A DNA stretch of 64,000 nt, taken from positions 1,860,001-1,924,000 of the forward strand of contig NZ_CP053826.1 in the NCBI RefSeq assembly GCF_013372125.1. The letters are read 5' to 3'. A model generated the notes under the pieces. The model was not told the origin of the DNA, searched no databases, and saw nothing but the letters and a program-made list of their open reading frames with translations. How positions within the stretch are numbered: position 1 is the stretch's first letter; every line of letters starts with the position of its first letter. This document shows positions 9,139 to 18,892 of this stretch, piece by piece. Origin of the DNA: Campylobacter curvus. GTDB lineage: Bacteria > Campylobacterota > Campylobacteria > Campylobacterales > Campylobacteraceae. The position numbers and the translations under genes were made by a program.

Positions 9139-9173
9139 AAACTCCTTTGAAAGTTTTTAACTTATCTTGAGCC
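9122..9173. repeat. Perfect 22-bp inverted repeat, 8-nt loop
   Basis: Left arm 9122-9143 begins GGCTCAAGATAAGTTAA; right arm 9152-9173 is its exact complement; the loop is CCTTTGAA. The left arm encodes the last codons and stop of the upstream frame. A third 17-bp copy of the right arm lies at 9246-9262. The hairpin could act as a terminator, but the extra copy points to a rearrangement. Confidence 0.75.
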
Positions 9174-9245
9174 TTAGATATAATACTAAAACTACACAGG
9201 AAAACTTATATCAGAAACTGTTGAAATTGATAAGAGAGAATCCGC

Positions 9246-9262
9246 TTAACTTATCTTGAGCC
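9246..9262 (+). repeat. Third copy of the repeat arm
   Basis: TTAACTTATCTTGAGCC, identical to 9157-9173 and 89 bp downstream in the same orientation. The open frame of the next ORF fragment begins right after it, suggesting this repeat marks a junction. Confidence 0.6.
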
Positions 9263-9355
9263 AAAGAATTACCAAATTATACTGACCAATATGATGAATA
9301 TGCATTCCCTAATAAGTGGAGCCAAAGAGATTTAGAACTATACATAGATAGTGCA

Positions 9356-9571
9356 ATGCTCGAATCAAAAATAATGTCCCTAACACCAATTGAAGGCTAC
9401 CCCAATGCACCATACTATCATACACCCGAAGAGCTCATTGAGCTTTATGAAAGTGGCAAGCTAGACAAAAGGTTAAATCCTTTGATACCTGCGATGTATA
9501 GAGAGTATTTTCCTAAAGAGTTAAAAGATAAGATAGAGGAATATGCAAGAGAACATGATATAAAGGATTAA
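9356..9571 (+). CDS. Small unrecognised protein, possibly a C-terminal gene fragment
   Basis: Seventy-one residues from the ATG, but the same frame is open from 9260, directly after the repeat copy, and that upstream part looks protein-like (LPNYTDQYDEYAFPNKWSQ). No ribosome binding site precedes either position convincingly. Charged, Pro/Tyr-rich, no membrane segment. It may be the remaining 3' end of a gene whose 5' part was lost at the repeat. An immunity or toxin tail is possible; no family was recognised. Confidence 0.4.
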   Translation: MLESKIMSLTPIEGYPNAPYYHTPEELIELYESGKLDKRLNPLIPAMYREYFPKELKDKIEEYAREHDIKD

Positions 9572-9703
9572 AATTTAGATTCAAATGGCAAAATCCACAG
9601 CGATGCGCATAAGTTGAATTTATGCTCTGCGGTTAAGTCAAATTTTAACTACTATTTACCTATTTTTGGCTAAATTTAGGCAAAAATTTCAAAAGGAGAG
9701 AAA

Positions 9704-10414
9704 ATGAGTTTATACGATAGAAACTACGCTAATGAAAACTCAAGGGAAAACGAGCGCGAAGTAGCGTATCCGCAAAGCTCGTTAAGCACTTTTATCAAAC
9801 AAACATATCAGCTTTTCGCAGCTTCGCTTTTATCTGCTACCGCAGGTGCTTACGTAGGCATCAGCATAGCAAGCGTTTTTGCGACTAACAGATTGTTGTT
9901 TTGGGGTCTTGTCATAGTGGAATTTGCACTGTTATTTGGGCTAATGGCAGCCAAACGTAAAGAGGGGCTAAATTTAATACTTCTATTTGGCTTCACTTTC
10001 GTCAGCGGGCTTACGCTAACTCCGCTACTATCGGCTATCTTATCGATGCCAAGCGGTGCATCCATAGTAGCTCAAGCGTTTGCTCTCACGACAGTCGCAT
10101 TTGGCGCTCTAAGCATATTTGCGATGAACAGCAAGCGCGATTTTACTGCGATGGGTAAGATGCTCTTCATCACGCTTATCGTGATCATCGTAGCCGGCAT
10201 CATAAATATTTTTATGCAAAGCCCTATTTTTCAGATAGTTATCGCCAGCATCGGTGCGATCTTGTTTAGCGCATACATACTTTACGATACGCAAAATATC
10301 GTTCGTGGCAACTACGAGACTCCTATCGAGGGCGCAGTCGCTTTGTATCTTGACTTTGTAAATCTTTTCACCTCGTTGCTTCAAATTTTAGGAATTTTTG
10401 GCAGAGATGAGTGA
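9704..10414 (+). CDS. Bax inhibitor-1/YccA family membrane protein
   Basis: An inner-membrane protein of the TMBIM/BI-1 family. Its members act in proton/calcium leak or in FtsH regulation; the role in Campylobacter is not settled. The 236 residues have a polar N-terminal tail (~1-30), then seven close-packed membrane segments and a final YLDFVNLFTSLLQILG helix typical of the family. Strong AAAGGAGAG before the ATG. The end overlaps the next gene by 8 nt. Confidence 0.88.
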   Translation: MSLYDRNYANENSRENEREVAYPQSSLSTFIKQTYQLFAASLLSATAGAYVGISIASVFATNRLLFWGLVIVEFALLFGLMAAKRKEGLNLILLFGFTFVSGLTLTPLLSAILSMPSGASIVAQAFALTTVAFGALSIFAMNSKRDFTAMGKMLFITLIVIIVAGIINIFMQSPIFQIVIASIGAILFSAYILYDTQNIVRGNYETPIEGAVALYLDFVNLFTSLLQILGIFGRDE

Positions 10415-10790
10415 AAACGAGCGCATCTACCGCGTTATAGATGCGAATCTAAATAGACTAAAAGAGGGCTTGCGTGTCGTCGAGGATATCAAAAGATACG
10501 TCTTTGACGACGCGCAGCTCGCCTATAAAATCAAAAATCTCCGCCATAAGGCAAAAATCCCCGCAAATGAATTCATAAAATTTAGAGACGCCGACTCGGA
10601 TGTGTTAAAAAAAAGCACCAAAACCGAGCAAGATCGTCAAAATTTAGGCGACATCATGATCGCAAACCTAAAAAGAGCGCAGGAGAGCGCACGCGTTTTA
10701 GAAGAGTGCTTCAAACTTGTAAATTTAGAGTGCTCCGAGCTTTTTAAGACGATCAGATACGAGCTTTACGAGATAGAAAAGCGACTTTAA
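10407..10790 (+). CDS. ThiD2-type (thiamine-phosphate pyrophosphorylase-like) protein
   Basis: Matches the short ThiD2-domain family often labelled thiamine-phosphate pyrophosphorylase in Campylobacterota. The signature RVIDANLNRLKEGLRVVED is at the N-terminus, followed by a helical protein of ~127 residues with LGDIMIANLKRAQESARVLEE. It contains no TIM barrel, so it is not itself a ThiE. In other bacteria the domain is fused to ThiE or ThiD, which suggests a thiamine role. I chose ATG 10407, overlapping the BI-1 stop; a TTG at 10398 is the longer alternative. Confidence 0.75.
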   Translation: MSENERIYRVIDANLNRLKEGLRVVEDIKRYVFDDAQLAYKIKNLRHKAKIPANEFIKFRDADSDVLKKSTKTEQDRQNLGDIMIANLKRAQESARVLEECFKLVNLECSELFKTIRYELYEIEKRL

Positions 10791-10813
10791 CAATAAATTT
10801 AAAACTTTTTTTG

Positions 10814-10819
10814 TATAAT
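10814..10819 (+). promoter_or_regulatory. -10 box of secG operon
   Basis: TATAAT preceded by T-rich sequence (CTTTTTTTG), 38 bases before the GTG start of secG. Fits a Campylobacter vegetative promoter for secG, the deacetylase and frr. Confidence 0.55.
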
Positions 10820-10856
10820 CGCAAACAATTATTTAAAAAATTTTAAAGGAATTTCA

Positions 10857-11201
10857 GTGAGTTTGATTTTTCTGATCTTACAATTCATCCTGGCAGTAGT
10901 CATAACCATATCTGTCTTACTTCAAAAGAGCTCATCTATCGGACTTGGCGCGTATAGCGGCAGCAACGAAAGCCTCTTTGGCGCAAAGGGTCCGGCCGGA
11001 TTTTTAGCTAAATTTACCTTTGTCGTAGGCATACTTTTTATACTAAACACCTTGACGCTGGGCTATCTTTACAACAAAGATATGAAACGCTCTTTGATCG
11101 ACAGCGTCGATACGAATTCGTTAGTCGCGCCAAAACCTGCAGAGCCTAGCGAACCGTCAGTGCCGTCAGTGCCGAGCGCTCCGCAAACTCCAGCCAAATA
11201 A
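10857..11201 (+). CDS. secG: Preprotein translocase subunit SecG
   Basis: Small inner-membrane component of the SecYEG channel. Two membrane helices (~1-20 and ~50-72) flank the conserved loop SSSIGLGAYSGSNESLFGAKGPAGFL. The C-terminal tail is Pro/Ser/Val-rich (repeated SVPS units), low complexity, as is common in this family. GTG start with AAAGGAATT upstream. The deacetylase start overlaps its stop, and frr follows. A secG-frr neighbourhood is conserved in Campylobacter. Confidence 0.93.
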   Translation: MSLIFLILQFILAVVITISVLLQKSSSIGLGAYSGSNESLFGAKGPAGFLAKFTFVVGILFILNTLTLGYLYNKDMKRSLIDSVDTNSLVAPKPAEPSEPSVPSVPSAPQTPAK

Positions 11202-12163
11202 TGATGTATAAATCGCTGCTGATTTTATTTTGCAGCTTTATTTTCGCATTCGGTGATGCGCATATCTTTGTATATCACCGATTCGACGACCCTAGATACC
11301 CCAGCACGAACATATCCACTCAGACTTTACGCGCGCAGTTTGATTTTTTAAAGGCGGGCGGTTATGAAGTCGTCAAATTTTCAAAGCTGGTAGAGGCCGT
11401 CAATGCAGGTAAAGCTATCCCCGATAGCTGGGTCGTTTTGACGGTCGATGATGGGTATAAGAGCTTTTACGACAACGCTCTTAGCATTTTCAAAGAGTAT
11501 GACTATCCTTTCACACTGATGGTTTATGTCGAGGCCAGCGCACGAAGATATAAAGACTATATGAATTTCGATCAGATAAAAGAGGCCGAAAAATACGGCG
11601 AGATAGGCTACCACTCATACGGCCATCCTCGTATGACGAGACTTGATGACGAGAGTCTTAGGCAGGATTTCGTAAACGGGGTTGAAATTTTTGAAAAGCA
11701 CATGGGCTATAAGCCAAAGTATTTCGCCGTACCTTACGGAGAATATGATAAACGCGTCATAGAGCTTACAAAGGAATTTGGATTTGACGCGCTGTTAAAT
11801 CAAAATTCAGGCGCCGTTTCAGATAAAAGCGATGTTTTCGATCTTTACAGGACGCCCGTCGAGGACGGCACGAAGATAGCTCTGGCGCTAAATAGCAAAT
11901 TTTTAAAGGCCGAGTGGATATTTCCGAAAGATTACCCGCAAGACAACGCGATAGACGAGATAACGATAAAGACCGATACGAACGCGAGCGAGGGGAAATT
12001 TTTCATGACCGGCTTTAAGGGCTTTAAGCCCGTGCCTATGCAAAATGGCGTATTCAGCTACAAATTCGCCCAGCCTATCAATAAAAACAAAATTTTGATG
12101 TCGCTAAAAATCGATCATCAAAGGACAACAAAACTCTTAATAAAGGACATAAATGCTAAATGA
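11201..12163 (+). CDS. Exported polysaccharide deacetylase (CE4 family)
   Basis: Predicted to remove acetyl groups from a cell-wall or surface polysaccharide in the periplasm. Residues 1-20 form a signal peptide. The NodB-type motifs are present: TVDDGY (motif 1, DD near 84-85) and HSYGH (motif 2, metal-binding His pair near 140). FAVPYGEYD is motif 3. The last ~90 residues form an extra beta-rich region. ATG 11201 overlaps the secG stop; ATG 11204 is equally possible. It overlaps frr by 11 nt. Confidence 0.87.
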   Translation: MMYKSLLILFCSFIFAFGDAHIFVYHRFDDPRYPSTNISTQTLRAQFDFLKAGGYEVVKFSKLVEAVNAGKAIPDSWVVLTVDDGYKSFYDNALSIFKEYDYPFTLMVYVEASARRYKDYMNFDQIKEAEKYGEIGYHSYGHPRMTRLDDESLRQDFVNGVEIFEKHMGYKPKYFAVPYGEYDKRVIELTKEFGFDALLNQNSGAVSDKSDVFDLYRTPVEDGTKIALALNSKFLKAEWIFPKDYPQDNAIDEITIKTDTNASEGKFFMTGFKGFKPVPMQNGVFSYKFAQPINKNKILMSLKIDHQRTTKLLIKDINAK

Positions 12164-12710
12164 TGTTTATGCGGCCCAAAAGGACGGCTGCGAAAAGGCG
12201 ATCGCTTCGCTAAAGCGCGATTTCACGACGCTTAGAACAGGCAAGGTAAATATAAGTATCCTAGATCACGTCATGGTCGATTATTACGGCTCGATGACTC
12301 CGCTAAATCAAGTAGCCACCGTGCTTGCCAGCGACGCTTCTACGATCAGCATCACGCCTTGGGAAAAGAGCATGATAAAGACGATCTCAGGCGCGATCCA
12401 AGCGGCAAATATCGGTGTCAACCCAAACAGCGACGGTGAATGCGTGAAGCTGTTTTTCCCTCCGATGACTATCGAGCAACGCCAAGAAAACGCCAAACAC
12501 GCAAAGGCGATGGGCGAAAAAGCCAAAGTAAGCGTCAGAAATGTCCGCAAAGACGCAAACGACGAGGTCAAAAAGCTTGAAAAAGATAAAGCCATAACCG
12601 AGGACGAGAGCAAAAAAGGACAAGATGAGGTTCAAAAGATAACTGACGGCTATGTCGCCAAGATCGATGCTCTCGTAAAAGAAAAAGAGGCCGAACTACT
12701 AAAGGTCTAA
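12153..12710 (+). CDS. frr: Ribosome recycling factor
   Basis: Separates ribosome subunits after termination together with EF-G. The 185-residue length is standard. Characteristic stretches: [38 protein letters not shown], and the three-helix C-terminal [23 protein letters not shown]. AAGGACATAA before the ATG, embedded in the end of the deacetylase gene. A hairpin follows the stop. Confidence 0.96.
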   Translation: MLNDVYAAQKDGCEKAIASLKRDFTTLRTGKVNISILDHVMVDYYGSMTPLNQVATVLASDASTISITPWEKSMIKTISGAIQAANIGVNPNSDGECVKLFFPPMTIEQRQENAKHAKAMGEKAKVSVRNVRKDANDEVKKLEKDKAITEDESKKGQDEVQKITDGYVAKIDALVKEKEAELLKV

Positions 12711-12729
12711 GCCTAAATTTTAAGCTGCA

Positions 12730-12770
12730 AAGAGCTTTGCTAAGGCCCTGAAATTCTAGTCAAAGCTCTT
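12730..12770 (+). terminator. Stem-loop after frr
   Basis: Perfect 10-bp stem AAGAGCTTTG / CAAAGCTCTT with a 21-nt loop, followed by ATTTCT. A weak U-tract, so an imperfect intrinsic terminator closing the secG-frr operon. Confidence 0.5.
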
Positions 12771-12810
12771 ATTTCTGATCAAAATTCAGCCGTTTATTCA
12801 AAGGGAATTT

Positions 12811-14454
12811 ATGAGCCTCTTTCGCAAAAGCCTCTGCTATCTCAAGCCTACGTTATCATCACACAAGATCGAGCTCATAGCGATCGTTCTTTTCATGCTG
12901 CCGCTTTCGTTCATCAGTATGAGCACACTAAAGCAAGATAGCGCATTTTGGGTATTTGAGCCGCTCTTTTTAGTCGTCATCTTTCTTTGCAGGCGTCAAA
13001 GAGCGCTTTATATCTGCTCGGCCTTGGTGCCTATCATCGGTATAGCAGCGATAAAATTTATCGACACGGACGGCGAACACTATCTTGACAAACTGGGATT
13101 TTGGGCGGCAAATCTCATCGCGCTCATCGCCTTGATCAGCGAAAATTTCTCCAAAGAAAATCAAAATTTCGTCCGCAAAGCGCTAAATCGCATCATAAAT
13201 TTAGCCTTCGCCTTCATCGCTGCACATATATTTTATCTTGCCGTATTCTCCGTGTTTGGCGGACTTGACTATCTATTTGACACAGATATGTTAAGAGAGG
13301 GGATATTTGCCAGAGTTTACATGGGCGCAGTCCTAGGCGTCTTGCCGATCTTGTTTTTGGCGTTTGAGACCAGCAAGACGGAGTATGAATTTACTAAATT
13401 CCTTGAGCTCATCATAAATTTCATCCTGACGCCACTTTTGCTGGTTTATACGATCTTGCTTTACTGCTATATCGCAAATATCGCCATCTTTAGCGGCCTG
13501 CCTAGAGGCGGCGTGGCATACATAGTCCTTGCTTATTTGGCTGGCGGCTTTACTTTAAGCACGATAAATTTAGTCCTAGACAGGCAGCCTTGGGCTAAAT
13601 TCTTTAAAATTTTCGCCATCCTAGCCGTCCCTGCGATAGTGCTTTTATGGATCGGCATAGAGGCCAGAGTCGGCGAATACGGCCTTACGGTCGATAGAAT
13701 TTACCTGATCGCTTCGGCGGCTTTTGCGAGCGTCATTTATGTATCCATGCTATTTAAGCCGCTCTTTTCATACCGCGCAGTAGCCGTTTTTGCTATCCTA
13801 GCGACCTTCGTCACGGGCTTTGTGCTCGATGCAAAAACGATAGCGCTAAATTCGCAAAAGCAAATTTTATTTGCGAAATTCAAGCAACTAAATTTCTTGG
13901 ATGCCGACGGCAATATCAGGACCAATATCGACGAGCGGGAGCTGGCACAGCTAGGCGATGAGCTGACGTTGCGCATCAGAGATATTTTATTTTACATACA
14001 AAGCTACGACAGCGAATTCGCGAACAAAAATAAAAAAGCTATCGATATGTTTGACGCCAGCATAGCCACCATATATGCCGACAAAAACGAATACTTTTCG
14101 CTCTCGTTTGCACCGGCAAAGCTGAAAGTCGGCAAAGAAGCGCAGGTGTATTTTATAGGACCCGGATTTTATGATAGTAGAGTCGACGGACCTGTTTTGA
14201 AATTTGCCCTGGATAACAACGAAAGCGTAGATATCGATCTTGACGAGCATCTAAAAGATGCCTTTAGCAAAAACGATATGAACACCACGAAACTTTACGA
14301 CCCCGAGCGGCTCGTAAACATAAAATTCGATCTTTTAGTGTTTAAAGAGGAAAATTTAGATGTAATTTTTTATAATATGGAGCTTGAATTTAACCCGCAA
14401 AGCGGCTACAAGGTCACGTCGGTAAGGCCGCTTGGCTATGTGAGGCAAGAGTAG
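12811..14454 (+). CDS. DUF4153-type polytopic membrane protein
   Basis: Unknown function; family DUF4153 by overall look. About ten to twelve membrane segments occupy residues 20-350, with a charged soluble C-terminal domain of ~190 residues (INIDERELAQLGDEL onwards). GGGAATTT before the ATG. It stands alone between frr and pyrE. Confidence 0.65.
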   Translation: MSLFRKSLCYLKPTLSSHKIELIAIVLFMLPLSFISMSTLKQDSAFWVFEPLFLVVIFLCRRQRALYICSALVPIIGIAAIKFIDTDGEHYLDKLGFWAANLIALIALISENFSKENQNFVRKALNRIINLAFAFIAAHIFYLAVFSVFGGLDYLFDTDMLREGIFARVYMGAVLGVLPILFLAFETSKTEYEFTKFLELIINFILTPLLLVYTILLYCYIANIAIFSGLPRGGVAYIVLAYLAGGFTLSTINLVLDRQPWAKFFKIFAILAVPAIVLLWIGIEARVGEYGLTVDRIYLIASAAFASVIYVSMLFKPLFSYRAVAVFAILATFVTGFVLDAKTIALNSQKQILFAKFKQLNFLDADGNIRTNIDERELAQLGDELTLRIRDILFYIQSYDSEFANKNKKAIDMFDASIATIYADKNEYFSLSFAPAKLKVGKEAQVYFIGPGFYDSRVDGPVLKFALDNNESVDIDLDEHLKDAFSKNDMNTTKLYDPERLVNIKFDLLVFKEENLDVIFYNMELEFNPQSGYKVTSVRPLGYVRQE

Positions 14455-14501
14455 CTTAAGAGCGTGTGTGCTAAGATAGCGCAAAATTTTAAGGAGCGTA
14501 A

Positions 14502-15110
14502 ATGGATCTAGAGCGAATTTACCGCGATGCGGGCGCGTATTTGAAAGGACATTTCTTACTAACGAGCGGCAACCACTCGCAGTTTTACTTGCAAAGTGCA
14601 AAAGTGCTCGAAGATCCGCAGCTGGCAGGACGTTTGGCAGATGAGCTGGCACGGATCATAGCGGCGCATGGCGTGGAATTCGACAGCGTTTGCTCGCCTG
14701 CTTTGGGTGGAATTTTAGCCGGCTACGAGCTCGCACGAGCGGCGAAAAAGAGGTTCATATTTACAGAGCGAGTCGATAAAGTGATGACGCTTAGGCGTGG
14801 ATTTGAGGTCAAAAAAGGCGAGCGTTTCATCGTCTGCGAGGACATCATAACCACAGGCGGCTCGGCGCTAGAGGCCGCAAACATAATCAAAGGCCTAGGC
14901 GGCGAGGTCGTGGGCTTTGCAGCGCTTGCAAACAGAGGCTTTTGCTCCTTGGCAAATTTAAAAAACGAAGCGAAATCAAACTGCAAACTGCCAAGCGATG
15001 TGCCACTCTTTGCTCTGGGAAATTTTGAATTCGAGATCTACGCGCCTGAAAACTGCCCGTTGTGCGCGAGCGGGAGCCAAGCGATAAAGCCCGGCAGTCG
15101 CGGAAACTGA
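14502..15110 (+). CDS. pyrE: Orotate phosphoribosyltransferase
   Basis: Forms orotidine 5'-phosphate from orotate and PRPP in pyrimidine synthesis. The PRPP-binding motif [17 protein letters not shown] is intact (~108-124), preceded by [15 protein letters not shown]. The N-terminus contains [17 protein letters not shown]. Normal length (202). AAGGAGCGTAA before the ATG. Its stop shares one base with the ATG of the next gene. Close to frr as in other campylobacters. Confidence 0.95.
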   Translation: MDLERIYRDAGAYLKGHFLLTSGNHSQFYLQSAKVLEDPQLAGRLADELARIIAAHGVEFDSVCSPALGGILAGYELARAAKKRFIFTERVDKVMTLRRGFEVKKGERFIVCEDIITTGGSALEAANIIKGLGGEVVGFAALANRGFCSLANLKNEAKSNCKLPSDVPLFALGNFEFEIYAPENCPLCASGSQAIKPGSRGN

Positions 15111-15529
15111 TGCCAAAGCAAAAGGCGGTTATCGCGCCGGTTTGGCTGCGAGTAAAGGCGTTTATAATCGATATGTTCGTCATTTTGATGCCGATTTTGT
15201 ATTTTACGACCTATGTAGTACTGGGCAGCAAAGAGAAATTTGCCGCCAGCCAGCTCTCTATCGCCGTTTGCAACGCCGCTTTTGGCCTCATAATGTGCTT
15301 GTTTTTTAGCATTAGCGCACAGACTCCGGGCTACAAAGCCCAGCAAATTTACCTAATAAATTTACGAAATGGCCGCAAGATAGGCTTTTTACACGCTATT
15401 TTACGATATGTCTGTTTTATCGTCGCCGGATTTAGCATCGTAGGGTTGCTGCTATGCTTTTTACGAAAAGATAGGCTAAATTTACACGATATCTTGACAC
15501 ACTCGGCCGCCGTTTGTAAGAAAGAGTGA
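15110..15529 (+). CDS. RDD-family membrane protein
   Basis: Small membrane protein with the RDD domain: WLRVKAFIIDMFV at the first helix, three to four membrane helices and the LHDILTHSAAV end. I use the ATG overlapping the pyrE stop (TGATG), 139 residues; a longer upstream start inside pyrE is less likely. Function unknown; RDD proteins are often assigned to transport. Confidence 0.8.
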   Translation: MPKQKAVIAPVWLRVKAFIIDMFVILMPILYFTTYVVLGSKEKFAASQLSIAVCNAAFGLIMCLFFSISAQTPGYKAQQIYLINLRNGRKIGFLHAILRYVCFIVAGFSIVGLLLCFLRKDRLNLHDILTHSAAVCKKE

Positions 15530-15656
15530 AATTTATTCATCAGATATTCAAAAGTTATAAAATAAAAATATTCTACTAAATAGCAATTTTCAGATTGATT
15601 TTATAAAGCTGTTCCCATATAATTTTCATAAAATTATTTTAGTGGGGAGAAAAATC

Positions 15657-18308
15657 ATGTCTGACACATCAAAAATACAGAAATTTGATCGTAGGGCTTT
15701 TTTAAAAAGCGCTTTAGCTACGGCCACTGCAGCTTCCGTTCTTGGTGCGGATAACTCGCTAAGTAAGACTAGTGACACAGCGCAACAAATAAAACAAGAC
15801 AAAAAAGATACCGAGCACTCATCGCAGTGGATATCTGCGGCCTGTTGGCATAACTGCGGCGGCAGATGCGTAAATAAAGTCCTAGTCAAAGACGGCGTAG
15901 TCATAAGGCAAAAGACGGACGATACTCACGCAGATAGCCCGGACTATCCACAGCAACGTGGTTGCTTGAGGGGCAGAAGTCAAAGAAAGCAGGTCTTTAG
16001 CATCGATAGACTTAAATATCCTATGAAAAGAAAGCATTATAGCCCTGGTGGCGGAGATAAAAATTTACGCGGTCAGGACGAATGGGAGAGAATTTCATGG
16101 GATGAGGCGCTAGACCTGATAGCAAACGAGCTAAAAAGAGTAAAAAAAGAATATGGCAACCGCTCTATTTTGCTCTCAGCCGGCTGGAACAGCCAGATCG
16201 TCGAGATGTCAAGGACATTGGGGATTTTTGGCGGATATACGGAATATTGGAACACAAATTCCTTTGGCAGCTGGGCGATGACGCCAGGAGTCGTAGGCTT
16301 TTTACAGCTTGGAGTTTGGGATCAGACCATCAATGATAGATTTGATATGAGAAATTGCGACACGATCATAATGCTTAGCATGAATCCAGCTAGAAGCGCG
16401 ATGGGAAGCGCTAGTTGGCATTATTTGCAAGCCAAAAAAGCCGGAGCCAAATTTATATGTATAGATCCTATTTATAACGATACCTGCGCCCTTTTAGACG
16501 CCAAATGGCTACCCGTTAGGCCATCAACCGATACGGCTTTACTTCTTGGGGTGGCACACTCTTTGATCACTATGGATGATCCTATAAATCACCCGCTGAT
16601 AGATTGGGAATTTTTAAATAAATGCACTATCGGTTTTGACGAAGATCATATGCCTCAGGGCGAAGATGTCAAAAATAATTTTAAAGACTATGTCCTAGGC
16701 ACCCATGATGGCAAGCCAAAAACGGCCGAATGGGCGTCTGAAATTTGTGGTATCGAGCCAAGCGAGATAAGGCATCTTGCATTGGAGCTCGGCAAAAACA
16801 ACAAAGTAGCGTTTCTGTGCGGCATGGCTTCGGCAAGAACCAAAAACGCTGATAATCTACCTCAACTAATAATGACGATAGGTGCGATGACCGGGCATAT
16901 GGGTAAATCAGGTCATATGACAGGAAGCACCATGCACGCTACATCAGGCAATGGCGGTCCTGCACTTGTAAAAGCCGGTAACGACGGACTACCCGCGATC
17001 GCGAATCCTATAGATGATACAATAAACGCCAATGAGGTATGGAACGCTATAATAGATGGAAAATATAATTTTACCGGAAGCGGTTCCTTCGTTTCCCCTA
17101 AGCAATATGCCAAAGGACAGATTAGAGATATCGACATACGCGTCATTTATAGCGCTGCCGGGGCAAATTTACAAACGAGCGACGGGATGAGCAAAGGCAT
17201 AGAGGCACATAGAAAAGTCGATCTGGTTGTAGCTCACGGGCAGTTTCTCACTACAAATGCCAAATACGCCGATATCGTTTTGCCAGTCATCACCGAATGG
17301 GAGAAATTTGGCGGCTTTTTGGGTGGAAATTTAGTCCATAGCGGAAACAGAGAGATGATAATAAACTACTCTCAAATCACGCAACCGCTTTTTGAAGCAA
17401 AGTCAGATCAATGGATAGCCATAGAGCTAGGCAAAAGACTTGGCATAGATCCTAAAGAAATTTATCCGTTTGATGAAAAACAGCAGTATTTCAACGCCCT
17501 ATCGACGATAGAAGTCGTAAAAGATGATGGCAAGACGTATGAGCCGCTAGTTACCATTACGCCTGAAGATATAGCTGAGCTTGGGGTCAAAGGCTCACCG
17601 CAAACGGGCAGAATTTCATATAAAGAATTTAAAGAAAAGGGCGTTTATCAGGTAAAGAGGTTTCAAGGAGATAATTACGGCTATATAGCATATGAGAATT
17701 TTAGTAAAGATCCTACAAGCAATCCCCTAAATACCCCAAGCGGAAAGTTAGAAATTTGCTCTTTGACACTGGCAAACAAGATCAATCAAATGGGATATAG
17801 CAAAATTTCGCCTATACCAACATATATAAATGTAAAAGACGGTTACGTAGACACCTTTGCCGATTGGGACAAAAAGGTAAAAGGAGAATTTAAATATCAG
17901 CTCATATCGCCGCACTATCTAAGGCGGTCACACTCGGTATTTGACAATGTAAAATGGCTGCAAGAGGCATGGAGAAATCCCGTATTTATAAGCTCCAAAG
18001 ACGCAAAGGAAAACGGTATAAGTGAAAATGACAGTGTTTTGATCACGAGTGCTTACGGCAAGGTTTTAAGAAATGCAGTAGTGACCGAGCGTTTGATGCC
18101 AGGAGTCATAGCTTTGCCACACGGTGCATGGGTGGATATAGATGAAAAAACAGGCATTGATATGGGCGGAGCCGACAATATCTTAGCCGGTCAGTATCCA
18201 ACAGGACAAGGCGTGTCAGGCTTTAACTCGGTCATAGTAAAGATCGAGAAGTATCATAGTAAGCTGATCGATGATATCAATAAGCCTGCAAGAGTTATTT
18301 TTAGTTAA
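15657..18308 (+). CDS. dmsA: DMSO reductase-type molybdopterin oxidoreductase, catalytic subunit
   Basis: Reduces an S- or N-oxide as terminal acceptor. The N-terminus has a Tat signal (RRAFLKSALATATAAS) and then the Cys motif CWHNCGGRC plus a downstream CLRGRS, binding a [4Fe-4S] cluster as in DmsA. A Ser near FGSW in the substrate-side loop fits the molybdenum ligand. Molybdopterin-binding blocks include LSMNPARSAMGS and ICIDPIYNDTCA. The C-terminal dinucleotide-binding domain holds SPHYLRRSHS and NDSVLITSAYGKVLR. About 883 residues from ATG 15657 (GGGGAG upstream). First gene of a tightly spaced seven-gene operon. True substrate unknown. Confidence 0.87.
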   Translation: MSDTSKIQKFDRRAFLKSALATATAASVLGADNSLSKTSDTAQQIKQDKKDTEHSSQWISAACWHNCGGRCVNKVLVKDGVVIRQKTDDTHADSPDYPQQRGCLRGRSQRKQVFSIDRLKYPMKRKHYSPGGGDKNLRGQDEWERISWDEALDLIANELKRVKKEYGNRSILLSAGWNSQIVEMSRTLGIFGGYTEYWNTNSFGSWAMTPGVVGFLQLGVWDQTINDRFDMRNCDTIIMLSMNPARSAMGSASWHYLQAKKAGAKFICIDPIYNDTCALLDAKWLPVRPSTDTALLLGVAHSLITMDDPINHPLIDWEFLNKCTIGFDEDHMPQGEDVKNNFKDYVLGTHDGKPKTAEWASEICGIEPSEIRHLALELGKNNKVAFLCGMASARTKNADNLPQLIMTIGAMTGHMGKSGHMTGSTMHATSGNGGPALVKAGNDGLPAIANPIDDTINANEVWNAIIDGKYNFTGSGSFVSPKQYAKGQIRDIDIRVIYSAAGANLQTSDGMSKGIEAHRKVDLVVAHGQFLTTNAKYADIVLPVITEWEKFGGFLGGNLVHSGNREMIINYSQITQPLFEAKSDQWIAIELGKRLGIDPKEIYPFDEKQQYFNALSTIEVVKDDGKTYEPLVTITPEDIAELGVKGSPQTGRISYKEFKEKGVYQVKRFQGDNYGYIAYENFSKDPTSNPLNTPSGKLEICSLTLANKINQMGYSKISPIPTYINVKDGYVDTFADWDKKVKGEFKYQLISPHYLRRSHSVFDNVKWLQEAWRNPVFISSKDAKENGISENDSVLITSAYGKVLRNAVVTERLMPGVIALPHGAWVDIDEKTGIDMGGADNILAGQYPTGQGVSGFNSVIVKIEKYHSKLIDDINKPARVIFS

Positions 18309-18318
18309 GGAGCGATAG

Positions 18319-18891
18319 ATGAAAAGAAGAGCCTTTTATTTTGATATGACAAGCTGTATCGGCTGCAAGACATGCCAGATAGCGTGCAAAGACAAAAACG
18401 ATCTTGATATAGGAACTTTATTTAGAAAAGTAGTAAGCTTTGAGACCGGAGTCTTTCCAGATGTCAGAATTTATCACTACAGCACATCTTGCAACCACTG
18501 CGAAAATCCAAAATGTGTCGAAGGCTGCCCTACAAGAGCTATGCATATAAGCGAGGATCTTAGCGTCCAACATGATGCTTCAAAATGTATAGGATGCAAG
18601 TATTGCATTTGGAACTGCCCTTATGGCGTCCCGCAATTTTCCAAAAAAACAGGGCTAGTAAGCAAATGCAATATGTGTCAAGACCTGCTTGATATTGGTC
18701 AAGATCCAGCTTGCGTCGATGCTTGTATAATGCGTTGTCTAACGATAGTAGATACCGAAGATACGAATAGAAGCGAAAATTTAACCAAGGACTTGCCTAT
18801 CTTGCCAAATTCGCAGATAACACATCCAAGCGTTTATATAAAGCCTAAACCACAGGCATTTGATAGCTCGTTTAGCAAGAAGGAGTATTAA
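18319..18891 (+). CDS. dmsB: DmsB-like four-cluster iron-sulfur subunit
   Basis: Electron transfer subunit between membrane anchor and catalytic subunit. Four ferredoxin-type Cys clusters can be read: CIGCKTCQIAC, CNHCENPKCVEGC, CIGCKYCIWNC and CNMCQ...CVDACIMRC. About 190 residues, normal for DmsB/NrfC-type proteins. No signal peptide, as expected for a Tat co-exported partner. GGAGCGATAG before the ATG. Confidence 0.9.
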   Translation: MKRRAFYFDMTSCIGCKTCQIACKDKNDLDIGTLFRKVVSFETGVFPDVRIYHYSTSCNHCENPKCVEGCPTRAMHISEDLSVQHDASKCIGCKYCIWNCPYGVPQFSKKTGLVSKCNMCQDLLDIGQDPACVDACIMRCLTIVDTEDTNRSENLTKDLPILPNSQITHPSVYIKPKPQAFDSSFSKKEY

Positions 18892-18892
18892 G

